Part shown: one piece after another, positions 1-6,344 of the stretch
How the letters are laid out: each line of letters opens with the position of its first letter
Numbering within the stretch: position 1 is the first letter of the stretch
NCBI GenBank assembly: GCA_035708065.1
Contig: DASSTC010000016.1
Location: 1-64,000 of the forward strand
DNA length: 64,000 bases
Direction: 5' to 3'
From: JAICUY01 sp035708065
Lineage (GTDB): Bacteria > Chloroflexota > Limnocylindria > QHBO01
Program-made: the position numbers and the translations under genes
The notes under the pieces: model-generated
The model's input: only the letters and a program-made list of their open reading frames with translations
What the model was told of the DNA's origin: nothing
The model's database searches: none

Positions 1-164
1 CCATCGTCGCGGCCGATGCGAAAGAGGCGCGCCGCGCCGAGGCGCAGCGCAAGCTGGCGCTGATGCAGCAGCTGACGCCGGAGCTGAAGCTGCGCGTCGC
101 GAAGCGCGAGATCACGCTCGAGGACGCGCTCCGCGAAGCGGGCGTAGACGAGTCGCGGTTGTGA
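1..164 (+). CDS. 3' end of an unrecognised protein (partial)
   Basis: An open frame runs in from the left edge of the window (codon phase begins at base 3) and ends at TGA 162-164, giving the last 53 residues. The tail is charged and helical, rich in Ala, Glu, Lys and Arg, and ends in AGVDESRL. I do not recognise a family from this fragment. It lies on the same strand as the 2-oxoacid oxidoreductase-like gene at 436 but is separated from it by a 271-bp gap holding a repeat array, so they are probably not one tight operon. Confidence 0.6.
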   Translation, partial: IVAADAKEARRAEAQRKLALMQQLTPELKLRVAKREITLEDALREAGVDESRL

Positions 165-191
165 AAGGCAGCGAGCGCGGTCACGGACCCG

Positions 192-371
192 TATCGATCC
201 CTGTCGGACTCGCTAGTTCGCGTCGCGAAGGTCCAGCGCGCGATACCGGCTCCCGAGGGGAGCGCTACTCGCTGCAGTCGTGTCTGACCCGGCAATATCG
301 GTCCCGAGAGGAGCCGATACATCCCGCACTTCGAGAGGCCCCCGCAATACCGATCCCATCGAGGGACGCTG
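192..371. repeat. Array A: four 24-bp imperfect dyads at exact 52-bp period
   Basis: Units begin at 192, 244, 296 and 348. Each is 24 bp, with 28-bp spacers of unrelated sequence. Left halves are TATCGATCCC, TACCGGCTCC, TATCGGTCCC and TACCGATCCC. Right halves are GGACTCGCTA, GGGAGCGCTA, GGAGCCGATA and AGGGACGCTG. The consensus across all three arrays in the window is TACCGNTCCC-N4-GGGAGCGNTA. The array fills most of the non-coding gap before the gene at 436. The units could be protein-binding dyads or short hairpins. The function is unknown. Confidence 0.85.
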
Positions 372-435
372 GGGGCGATGACTCCGCGAGCGCGTCCTCG
401 CGGCGTCACCAGCGGCCGGCGGCATCGGTCTAGCG

Positions 436-1056
436 ATGGCCACCTCGATCGCGCTCGACGGCGTCGGCGGCCAGGGCGTGCGCGTCATCGCCGGCGTGAT
501 GGGCGCGCTGCTGGCGCGGATGGGGAAGCAGGTGACGATCCTGTTTGACTACGACTCCTCGGTGCGCGGCTCGATGTCCGATGCGTTCGTCATCTTCGAC
601 GACGCGCCGATCGCCAACCCGGTGATCGAGGAGGCGGACATCATGCTCAAGCTCGCCGATAAGGGCCACCTGCGCATCCACGGGCGGAAGGTCGTCACCG
701 ATCTCGGCTTGGGCGGCGACGGCCAGGAGCAGATCCCGTTCGCGTCGCTCGGCTCGCAGCACTTCGGCAAAGAGCTGTTCGGCAACATGATCGCGCTGGG
801 CCGGTTGCTGCGGCTTGCCGGCATCCAGTTCGACGAGGCCGCGATCCGCGACTCGCTGCCGGCGCGCTTCAAGGACGAGAACGTCGCGGCCATTCGCTTC
901 GGCTACGACCTGAGCGAGGACGAGATCGCGCGCCTCGCGGCCGCCGCGCCGCCGAGCCGATTCGAGATGAAGGACGCGGCCATCGCGCCTCATGGGCGTG
1001 CCAAGGGCACGAGCGTCGGGATCGGGACGGCCGCGGACGTGGGCGAGGGCGGCTGA
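436..1056 (+). CDS. 2-oxoacid:acceptor oxidoreductase, gamma-type subunit/domain
   Basis: This 206-aa protein matches the pyruvate/ketoisovalerate oxidoreductase catalytic domain of the gamma subunit: a GVGGQGV nucleotide-binding-like loop at residues 9-15, then the DYDSSVRGSMSDAFV region typical of the family. Family members oxidatively decarboxylate 2-oxoacids to acyl-CoA and pass electrons to ferredoxin. Alpha and beta subunits are not visible, although the truncated gene to the left could belong to the complex. A 7Fe ferredoxin, a plausible acceptor, lies at 2278. No clear Shine-Dalgarno sequence precedes ATG 436. The C-terminal 40 residues look variable. Confidence 0.75.
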   Translation: MATSIALDGVGGQGVRVIAGVMGALLARMGKQVTILFDYDSSVRGSMSDAFVIFDDAPIANPVIEEADIMLKLADKGHLRIHGRKVVTDLGLGGDGQEQIPFASLGSQHFGKELFGNMIALGRLLRLAGIQFDEAAIRDSLPARFKDENVAAIRFGYDLSEDEIARLAAAAPPSRFEMKDAAIAPHGRAKGTSVGIGTAADVGEGG

Positions 1057-1065
1057 GGCGTCGAC

Positions 1066-1917
1066 TCAGCGCGCGAGCCCCAGGTCGCCGAGGGCCGCGT
1101 CGAGGCGGGTTGCCTCGTCCGCGGTCAATGGGCGCAGCGGCGCCCGGACGTCCGGGCCCACACCCACCCCCCGGCGACCCAGGACGTGCTTGATCGACGC
1201 GATGAACTGGCCGTCACGCTCCAGCGCATCGCGCAGCGCGCGGAGCCGCGGCTCGGCGTCGGTCGGGGCGTCGACGGCAGCGCGCAGCACGTCGGGGAAC
1301 GCTGCGGCCATGCCGGACACGGATCCCACGGCTCCCGCATCCAGCCCGCGCGGAATGAGCGGCTCCGACCCGATGAACACCGGCAGGCCCAGCGACAGGT
1401 AGGGCGCGACCCGCTCGTACGGCGACTCGCTGACCTTCAGGCCGGCGAAGTTGTCGACGGCGCCACGGACCCGCTCGACGACCTCGACCGAGAGCGGGTA
1501 GCCGGAGCGGGGAGTGAAGGCGTAGCCGTAGAACGGCAGCGGAGCGCAGGCGCGGGCGGCCGCAACCATGTGGGCGGTCAGCGCGTCGGCGTCGAGGGTG
1601 AAGTACGGCGGCGGGATGACGGCGACCGCATCGGCTTCGATGTCGCGCGCGTGGGCGGCCAGCGCCACCGTGTCGGCGGTCGTCTGCGCGCCGGCGTGCA
1701 CGATCAGCCGGCCGGAGACCGCGCGGCGGAACGCCGAAGCCACCGCCCGCCGTTCGTCGAGATCCAGCAGCACGCCCTCGCCGGTCGTGCCACAGGCGAA
1801 CACGCCCTGGCTGCGGTGGGATTCGAGGAAGGCGACGTAGCCGGCGATCGCCTCGAGGTCGACTGCCGAGCCGCCATCGCGCAGGGGTGTCGCCGCGGCG
1901 ACGATCAGATCGGGCAT
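1066..1917 (-). CDS. Dihydrodipicolinate synthase family (DapA/NanA-type) aldolase
   Basis: This is a 283-aa class I TIM-barrel aldolase, close to the family norm of about 290. GTTGEG lies at 43-48, a catalytic-type Tyr at 130 and a Schiff-base Lys at 161 (AGLKVSES). The family cleaves or forms C-C bonds with 2-oxoacids such as pyruvate. The exact substrate cannot be fixed: DapA, 2-keto-3-deoxy acid aldolase and N-acetylneuraminate lyase relatives all fit. The ATG at 1917 was chosen because TACCCT sits 7 nt upstream (leaderless pattern). A longer in-frame extension would read through dyad array B and is rejected. Confidence 0.85.
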   Translation of the reverse strand: MPDLIVAAATPLRDGGSAVDLEAIAGYVAFLESHRSQGVFACGTTGEGVLLDLDERRAVASAFRRAVSGRLIVHAGAQTTADTVALAAHARDIEADAVAVIPPPYFTLDADALTAHMVAAARACAPLPFYGYAFTPRSGYPLSVEVVERVRGAVDNFAGLKVSESPYERVAPYLSLGLPVFIGSEPLIPRGLDAGAVGSVSGMAAAFPDVLRAAVDAPTDAEPRLRALRDALERDGQFIASIKHVLGRRGVGVGPDVRAPLRPLTADEATRLDAALGDLGLAR

Positions 1918-1924
1918 ATCGCGA

Positions 1925-1930
1925 AGGGTA
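1925..1930 (-). promoter_or_regulatory. -10 box TACCCT of leaderless type for the DapA-family gene
   Basis: On the minus strand TACCCT is followed by 7 nt and then the ATG at 1917, so transcription would start at or next to the start codon. This is the same geometry as at many other lead genes in the window. Confidence 0.55.
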
Positions 1931-1972
1931 GCGCCTGCACCTCGCGACCGCCGTTGCGTGCGGTCGCGCTCG

Positions 1973-2162
1973 CAACGATCCATTCGAGGAGCCGTAGTTC
2001 GACCCGGCGGCACCACGCCTGACGTACCGCTCCCCGAGAGGAGCGTTATCGCCGTCGACCGCCGCAATGCTCCCCTCGGCCACAGATACCGCTCCCTTGC
2101 GGGGGCGATACCGACGGGAACCATCGCCAATCAGGAGATAGTGATCCCCGAACGGCGCATTA
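1973..2162. repeat. Array B: 24-bp dyads at 52/62/52-bp spacing
   Basis: Units begin at 1973 (degenerate), 2025, 2087 and 2139. Left halves are CAACGATCCA, TACCGCTCCC, TACCGCTCCC and TAGTGATCCC. Right halves are AGGAGCCGTA, AGGAGCGTTA, GGGGGCGATA and CGGCGCATTA. The middle interval is 62 bp instead of 52 because its spacer is 10 bp longer (38 rather than 28), about one helical turn. The array lies between the divergent promoters of the DapA-family gene (-10 at 1925-1930) and the ferredoxin gene (-10 at 2226-2231). Confidence 0.85.
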
Positions 2163-2225
2163 CCCCGTCCGCTCGGCAGAAACCCAACCAATTCATGGCA
2201 GAGGAGCCGCGAGGCCGCATCGGTG

Positions 2226-2231
2226 TAGACT
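2226..2231 (+). promoter_or_regulatory. Candidate -10 box TAGACT upstream of ferredoxin
   Basis: TAGACT lies about 46 nt before ATG 2278, implying a leader of about 40 nt that contains a purine-rich GAGGA at about 2262. This gene therefore appears to have a conventional 5' leader, unlike the leaderless genes nearby. Confidence 0.4.
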
Positions 2232-2277
2232 CAGGGACGTACCGTCGCAGGCCAACCACGAGGATCCGCCAGACGCT

Positions 2278-2523
2278 ATGACCTACGTCATCACCGAACC
2301 GTGCATCGGCGTCAAGGACGCGAGCTGCGTCGATGTCTGCCCGGTGGACTGCATTCACGCCACCGATGACGACCCGCAGTTCTACATCGATCCCGACGAG
2401 TGCATCGACTGCGGAGCCTGCGAGCCGGAATGCCCGGTGACCGCCATCTTCGCCGAGGACGCGGTCCCGGACCAGTGGACGAACTACATCCAGATCAACG
2501 CCGACTACTTCGCGAACAAGTAG
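2278..2523 (+). CDS. fdxA: 7Fe [3Fe-4S][4Fe-4S] ferredoxin
   Basis: This 81-aa soluble electron carrier carries the actinobacterial/Thermus FdxA pattern: C9, then C17-x3-C21-x3-C25, then C42-x2-C45-x2-C48-x3-C52, and the conserved tail WTNYIQINADYF. In characterised relatives one cluster is [3Fe-4S] and the other [4Fe-4S]. It may serve the 2-oxoacid oxidoreductase-like protein at 436 or other redox enzymes. The EthD-like gene starts 1 nt after its stop, so the two are probably co-transcribed. Confidence 0.92.
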   Translation: MTYVITEPCIGVKDASCVDVCPVDCIHATDDDPQFYIDPDECIDCGACEPECPVTAIFAEDAVPDQWTNYIQINADYFANK

Positions 2524-2524
2524 C

Positions 2525-2851
2525 GTGGCCGTTCGCCTGATCGCGCTGTACCACCAGCCCGCCGACCCCGGAGCCTTCGACCGTCACTACACCGACGTTC
2601 ACGGCCCAATCGTGCGTCGCTATCCGGGACTCCGCGATCTGCGCGTGACGAAGATCGAATCGGTGAGCGACCGCCTCCCGGCCTACTACCTCATGGCCGA
2701 GATGAGCTTCGACTCGCGAGCCGACCTGGATGCGGCCCTCGTATCCGATCCCGGAAGGGAGACCGCGCGCGACCTGCGCAACTTCGCCCAGGCCGGCGTC
2801 GACGTGTTCATCGTCGACGACGCGAACAGCAACGCGCCGACCGATGGCTGA
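2525..2851 (+). CDS. EthD-like dimeric alpha/beta-barrel protein
   Basis: This 108-aa protein starts with GTG directly after the ferredoxin stop. The opening strand VRLIALYHQPADPGAFDRHY, followed by VHGPIVRRYPGLRDLRV, is the hallmark of the EthD / ferredoxin-like dimeric barrel family. Many members assist ring-modifying or oxygenase pathways, often without a defined reaction. It overlaps the start of the crotonase gene at 2844 by 8 bp, which suggests a shared catabolic operon. Confidence 0.8.
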   Translation: MAVRLIALYHQPADPGAFDRHYTDVHGPIVRRYPGLRDLRVTKIESVSDRLPAYYLMAEMSFDSRADLDAALVSDPGRETARDLRNFAQAGVDVFIVDDANSNAPTDG

Positions 2852-3800
2852 GCTCGACGCACCGAGGCCGTCCGCACCGGACGATCTCGGCTTCGAGCGG
2901 ATCCTCTACGCCAAGTCGCCCGAAACGGCGACGGCGACCGTCACCATCAACCGGCCGGCGGTCCTCAACTGCTTCGATTTCGGCACGCTGCGCGAGATGG
3001 CGCGCGCCTTCGAGGACGCCTCGTGGGACGACAGCGTGGCCGTCGTCGTCGTCACGGGCGCCGGCGAGCGTGCCTTCTGCACCGGCGCGGACCTCGACGA
3101 GCAGGCGCGCATGGGTGCGGTCAGCGGCCAGTACTGGCGCTGGATGGGCGCCTTCATCGACATGCACGACCGGCTGCGGCACATCGGCAAGCCGACGATC
3201 GCCCGCATCAACGGCGTATGTGTCGGCGGCGGCCAGGAGCTGCAGCTCGCCTGCGACCTGTCGGTGATCGTCGACGACGCCTACATCCGGCACGTCGGAC
3301 CGGAGCACGGGTCGGTGCCGGCCGGCGGTGCGACCCAGTGGCTGCCGCTGGTCGTCGGCGACCGTCGCGCCCGCGAGATCGTGATGCTGTGCGAGCCGAT
3401 CTCGCCGGCCCAGGCGCTCGACTGGGGACTCGTGTCGCGGGTCGTGCCACGCGCGGAGCTCGACGCGACCGTCGCGGAGCTGGCCGAAAAGTTCCGCCGC
3501 AAGCTGCCGGAGGCGCTGCGCTACACCAAGGCGCAGCTCAACTGGTGGCGCGACCTCGTCTGGTCGCAGACGATCACCCACGCGCGCGACTGGCTGGCGG
3601 TGCACTCGACGGCCGACGAGACGAAGGAAGCGGTCACCGCCTTCCACGAGAAGCGGCCGCCGCGCTACGACGAGCTGCGCTGGATGCAGGCCTTCCCGCG
3701 GACGTGCTCGCGCTGCGGGGCGACCGGGCTTCCCGCGTCGCACGGCTTCTGCGGCGTGTGCGGCGCCCCGCTCGAGCCCGCCTGGGAGGCGGAGCGATGA
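2844..3800 (+). CDS. Crotonase with C-terminal zinc ribbon, resembling 6-oxocyclohex-1-ene-1-carbonyl-CoA hydrolase (BamA/Oah)
   Basis: This 318-aa protein has a crotonase core with the CoA-binding oxyanion-hole segments (FCTGADLDE and INGVCVGGGQELQLACDL), then GPEHGSVPAGGATQWLP. A C-terminal treble-clef-like ribbon has cysteines at 288, 291, 303 and 306 (CSRC...CGVC). From memory the ring hydrolase BamA shares both the GGATQWLP segment and a C-terminal CxxC/CxxC tail; ordinary enoyl-CoA hydratases end before it. The role may be ring or conjugated acyl-CoA hydration. The assignment is not proven because no other anaerobic aromatic genes are visible. Confidence 0.65.
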   Translation: MAELDAPRPSAPDDLGFERILYAKSPETATATVTINRPAVLNCFDFGTLREMARAFEDASWDDSVAVVVVTGAGERAFCTGADLDEQARMGAVSGQYWRWMGAFIDMHDRLRHIGKPTIARINGVCVGGGQELQLACDLSVIVDDAYIRHVGPEHGSVPAGGATQWLPLVVGDRRAREIVMLCEPISPAQALDWGLVSRVVPRAELDATVAELAEKFRRKLPEALRYTKAQLNWWRDLVWSQTITHARDWLAVHSTADETKEAVTAFHEKRPPRYDELRWMQAFPRTCSRCGATGLPASHGFCGVCGAPLEPAWEAER

Positions 3801-4579
3801 ATGACGAGCCGCTCGTGCTCATCGAGCGCCGCGACGAAGAACGCACCGCGCTCGTCCGCATCAACCGGCCGAAGCAGCTCAACGCGCTGAACGGCCCGAC
3901 CATGGATGCACTGTGCGACGCGCTGGAGGGCCTCGACCGCGACGACGCCATCCGGGTCATGGTCGTCACCGGCAACGAGCGCGCCTTCGCCGCGGGCGCC
4001 GACATCGGCGAGATGGCGGGCGCCAGCCCGATCGACATGCTCAAGGGCAACCGCATCGGTCAGTGGGATCGCGTTCGACGCATCAGCAAGCCGGTGATCG
4101 CCGCGGTGAACGGCTGGTGCCTGGGCGGCGGCTGCGAGCTGGCCATGACGCTCGACCTGATCGTGGCCGGCGAGGGCGCGAAGTTCGGGCAGCCGGAGAT
4201 CGGCATCGGCGTCATCCCGGGCGCCGGCGGCACGCAGCGGCTGACGCGCGCGATCGGCAAGTCGAAGGCGATGCGCATGATCCTCACCGGCGAGCCGATC
4301 ACCGCGCGCGAGGCGTTCGACGCCGGCCTGGTCGCGCAGCTCGCGCAGGACGAGCTGTGCGTGGAGGATGCGTTGGCCCTGGCGGCGAAGATCGCCACCA
4401 AGTCGCCGCTGGCGCTGCGCCTGGCGAAGGAATCGGTCAATGCGGCCTTCGAGATGAGCCTGACCGATGCGCTGGCGCACGAGCGCCGCCTCTTCTACCT
4501 CCTGTTCGCCAGCGAGGACCAGAAGGAGGGCATGGCGGCCTTCCTGGAGAAGCGGGCGCCCCACTTCACCGGTCGATGA
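3797..4579 (+). CDS. Enoyl-CoA hydratase (crotonase family)
   Basis: This 260-aa protein is of normal length for short-chain enoyl-CoA hydratase. Both catalytic glutamates are present (E114 in GGGCELAM and E134 in QPEIGIGVIPGAGG), with oxyanion-hole loops at AFAAGADI and NGWCLGGG. It would hydrate 2-trans-enoyl-CoA to 3-hydroxyacyl-CoA in beta-oxidation-like pathways. ATG 3797 overlaps the stop of the preceding crotonase (ATGA), so the pair is translationally coupled. It ends by overlapping the GNAT gene at 4576 in the same way. Confidence 0.9.
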   Translation: MNDEPLVLIERRDEERTALVRINRPKQLNALNGPTMDALCDALEGLDRDDAIRVMVVTGNERAFAAGADIGEMAGASPIDMLKGNRIGQWDRVRRISKPVIAAVNGWCLGGGCELAMTLDLIVAGEGAKFGQPEIGIGVIPGAGGTQRLTRAIGKSKAMRMILTGEPITAREAFDAGLVAQLAQDELCVEDALALAAKIATKSPLALRLAKESVNAAFEMSLTDALAHERRLFYLLFASEDQKEGMAAFLEKRAPHFTGR

Positions 4580-5529
4580 ACCTCGGCAACCCCGACCGGC
4601 CGGTTGGCGGCCTGTCGGTGCGAACACCTCCAGGGGTGGAGCTGCGACCGCTCGCGCGCGACGATCTTGCCGTCGCCCTCGAGCTCGTCGGCGAGCTGTA
4701 CGAACTTCCGAAGACCGATGCCGACGCCCATCGCCCGCGCTACGACGCGCTGATCGGATCGGTCGATGCCACGCCGTTCCTGGCCCTGTTCGAGGGCGAG
4801 CCGGCGGGGATCGCCGTCTTCCGGTTCCGGCGGCGGCTCGGCTTTGCCCGATTCCAGGGTTGGCTCAGTGACCTGTACGTGCGGCCGGCATTTCGCGGTC
4901 GCGGGATCGGCCGGGTGCTGGTGCAGGCCTGCATCGAGGAGTGGCGGCTGCGGCAGGGCGTCTCGATCATGCTCGAGACGGGCGCCTCGAACGTCGCCGC
5001 GCGCTCGCTGTACGAGTCGATGGGCTTCGTCGAGGCCGGGAAGCACTTCCAGCTGCGACCGGTCGTGGTGCGCGGGCTCGCGGCACCGGCGGGGATTTCG
5101 ATTCGGTCGATGGAGATCGACGACTTCGAGGCCGTCACCCGCGTGCTCGGCGAGCTCGGCGTTCCGGTGCCCTCCGACGAGCGCATGGACGCGGTGCGGC
5201 GCACGTTCGTCGATCATGTGCGGCGACCCGACACGGCGTCGCTGGTGGCGGTCGGTCCGTCAGGCGTCGTCGGCGCCTGCACCCTCGAGCTGCGCGAGCC
5301 GTTCTTCACGCTGGCCCCCCAGGCCTGGATCCCGGAGTTCGTCGTCGCCGAGCGCGAGCGCGAGCAGGGGATTGGTGCCGCGCTGCTCGATGCGGCGCTG
5401 GCGGAGGCGGCGGCTCGTGGCGCCTACGCGGCGGTGCTGGAGTCCGGGCCGCAGCGCGAGTCGGCGCATCGGCTGTACCAGGCGGCCGGCTTCGACGACG
5501 TCGGCAGCTTCTACGTCTACCCGTCGTGA
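4576..5529 (+). CDS. Tandem double GNAT N-acetyltransferase
   Basis: This 317-aa protein has two GNAT folds. The first (about residues 18-165) has the acetyl-CoA loop region VRPAFRGRGIGRVLV. The second (about 175-317) has VVAEREREQGIGAALLDAAL. Each ends in the usual LYESMGF / LYQAAGF segment. The substrate is unknown; two-domain GNATs often pair one active and one structural domain. ATG 4576 overlaps the upstream hydratase stop, placing it in the same operon. Confidence 0.8.
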   Translation: MNLGNPDRPVGGLSVRTPPGVELRPLARDDLAVALELVGELYELPKTDADAHRPRYDALIGSVDATPFLALFEGEPAGIAVFRFRRRLGFARFQGWLSDLYVRPAFRGRGIGRVLVQACIEEWRLRQGVSIMLETGASNVAARSLYESMGFVEAGKHFQLRPVVVRGLAAPAGISIRSMEIDDFEAVTRVLGELGVPVPSDERMDAVRRTFVDHVRRPDTASLVAVGPSGVVGACTLELREPFFTLAPQAWIPEFVVAEREREQGIGAALLDAALAEAAARGAYAAVLESGPQRESAHRLYQAAGFDDVGSFYVYPS

Positions 5530-6131
5530 GCGGCCCCACGACGCCCGAGGCGTTTGCGGCTCGGCTGCCGGTGGGAGATCGCCTGCCGGTCGGCGAGCTG
5601 GCGCACGACGACCTGTTTCCGTTCGAGGGCGAGATCCGGTTGCGGCCGTTGGCGCCCGCGGTGCTCCCCGAGCCGGAGCGCCGGGGCGAAGGTGGCGGCG
5701 AGGGATGCTGGAACTGCACGGATCAGCAGACCGGTGTGCTGTGGAGCGACGATCGCTGGCTGGTTCGGCACGGCGGCCAGCCGAGTGGCCTGCCGCTCGT
5801 CCTCACGCTCATTCCGCGCGCCCATTGCGACCTCGAGAGCCTGCCTCCGGACGTCGCCGCTGACCTCGGGATCATGCTCCAGCGAGTCGCGACGGCAATG
5901 ATGCGGATCCCGGGCATCGGTCGGGTGCACGTCAACCGCTGGGGCGACGGCAGCGAGCACTTCCACGTCTGGCTGCTGGCGCGACCGCGCGGCCAGTGGC
6001 AGATGCGCGGCGCGATGCTCGCGGTCTGGGACGACCTGCTGCCCAAGCTTCCGGAGGACGAGTGGCGCGCCAACCTGCGTGTGGTGGCCGAGGCGATGGC
6101 CGAACCGGGTGACGGGGCGGCGCCGTCGTAG
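5526..6131 (+). CDS. HIT-family (histidine triad-like) protein
   Basis: This 201-aa protein starts with GTG overlapping the previous stop (GTGA). The C-terminal half carries VHVNRWGDGSEHFHVWLLARP, matching the histidine-triad fold (HxHxH-type triad seen as H-F-H with a preceding His in VHVN), and a CWNC pair lies near residue 63. HIT proteins hydrolyse or transfer nucleotide phosphates. The pattern is not canonical, so the activity is uncertain. It is the last gene of the operon that begins around 2278-2525. Confidence 0.6.
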   Translation: MSGPTTPEAFAARLPVGDRLPVGELAHDDLFPFEGEIRLRPLAPAVLPEPERRGEGGGEGCWNCTDQQTGVLWSDDRWLVRHGGQPSGLPLVLTLIPRAHCDLESLPPDVAADLGIMLQRVATAMMRIPGIGRVHVNRWGDGSEHFHVWLLARPRGQWQMRGAMLAVWDDLLPKLPEDEWRANLRVVAEAMAEPGDGAAPS

Positions 6132-6202
6132 AACCAGCAGTTCGACAACCGACGCGTCTGGAGCCAGGTCTGACGCCGATATGAACGTCGGGTGGTCGCG
6201 AC

Positions 6203-6226
6203 GACCGATCTGCCGCCGGATCGGTC
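6203..6226. promoter_or_regulatory. Inverted repeat GACCGATC-N8-GATCGGTC upstream of the MFS gene
   Basis: Perfect 8-bp arms at 6203-6210 and 6219-6226 with an 8-bp spacer lie about 107 bp before the MFS -10 box. This is a typical size for a dimeric regulator operator. A second pair of 8-bp arms (CTGACCGG 6273-6280, CCGGTCAG 6320-6327) lies closer to the promoter. No regulator gene is adjacent. Confidence 0.4.
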
Positions 6227-6332
6227 AACCATGGAACCCGCAGTCATCTGCCCCGCCGGACCGGCCGCACATCTGACCGGCTCACCTGCTGGTCCGCTCA
6301 GCGGCCGAGACGGCGTCGTCCGGTCAGCGGCC

Positions 6333-6338
6333 TACAAT
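6333..6338 (+). promoter_or_regulatory. -10 box TACAAT, leaderless type, for the MFS gene
   Basis: TACAAT ends 6 nt before ATG 6345, so the transcript is expected to begin at the start codon. No -35 match close to TTGACA was found. Confidence 0.65.
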
Positions 6339-6344
6339 CGGCGG

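Noticed and set aside
192..371. CRISPR array (24-nt repeats, 28-nt spacers)
   Set aside because: Spacing is CRISPR-like and perfectly regular, but the repeats differ from unit to unit (only the dyad outline is kept), related short arrays lie at three loci, one spacer is 38 rather than 28, and no cas gene is present. Listed as a dyad array instead.
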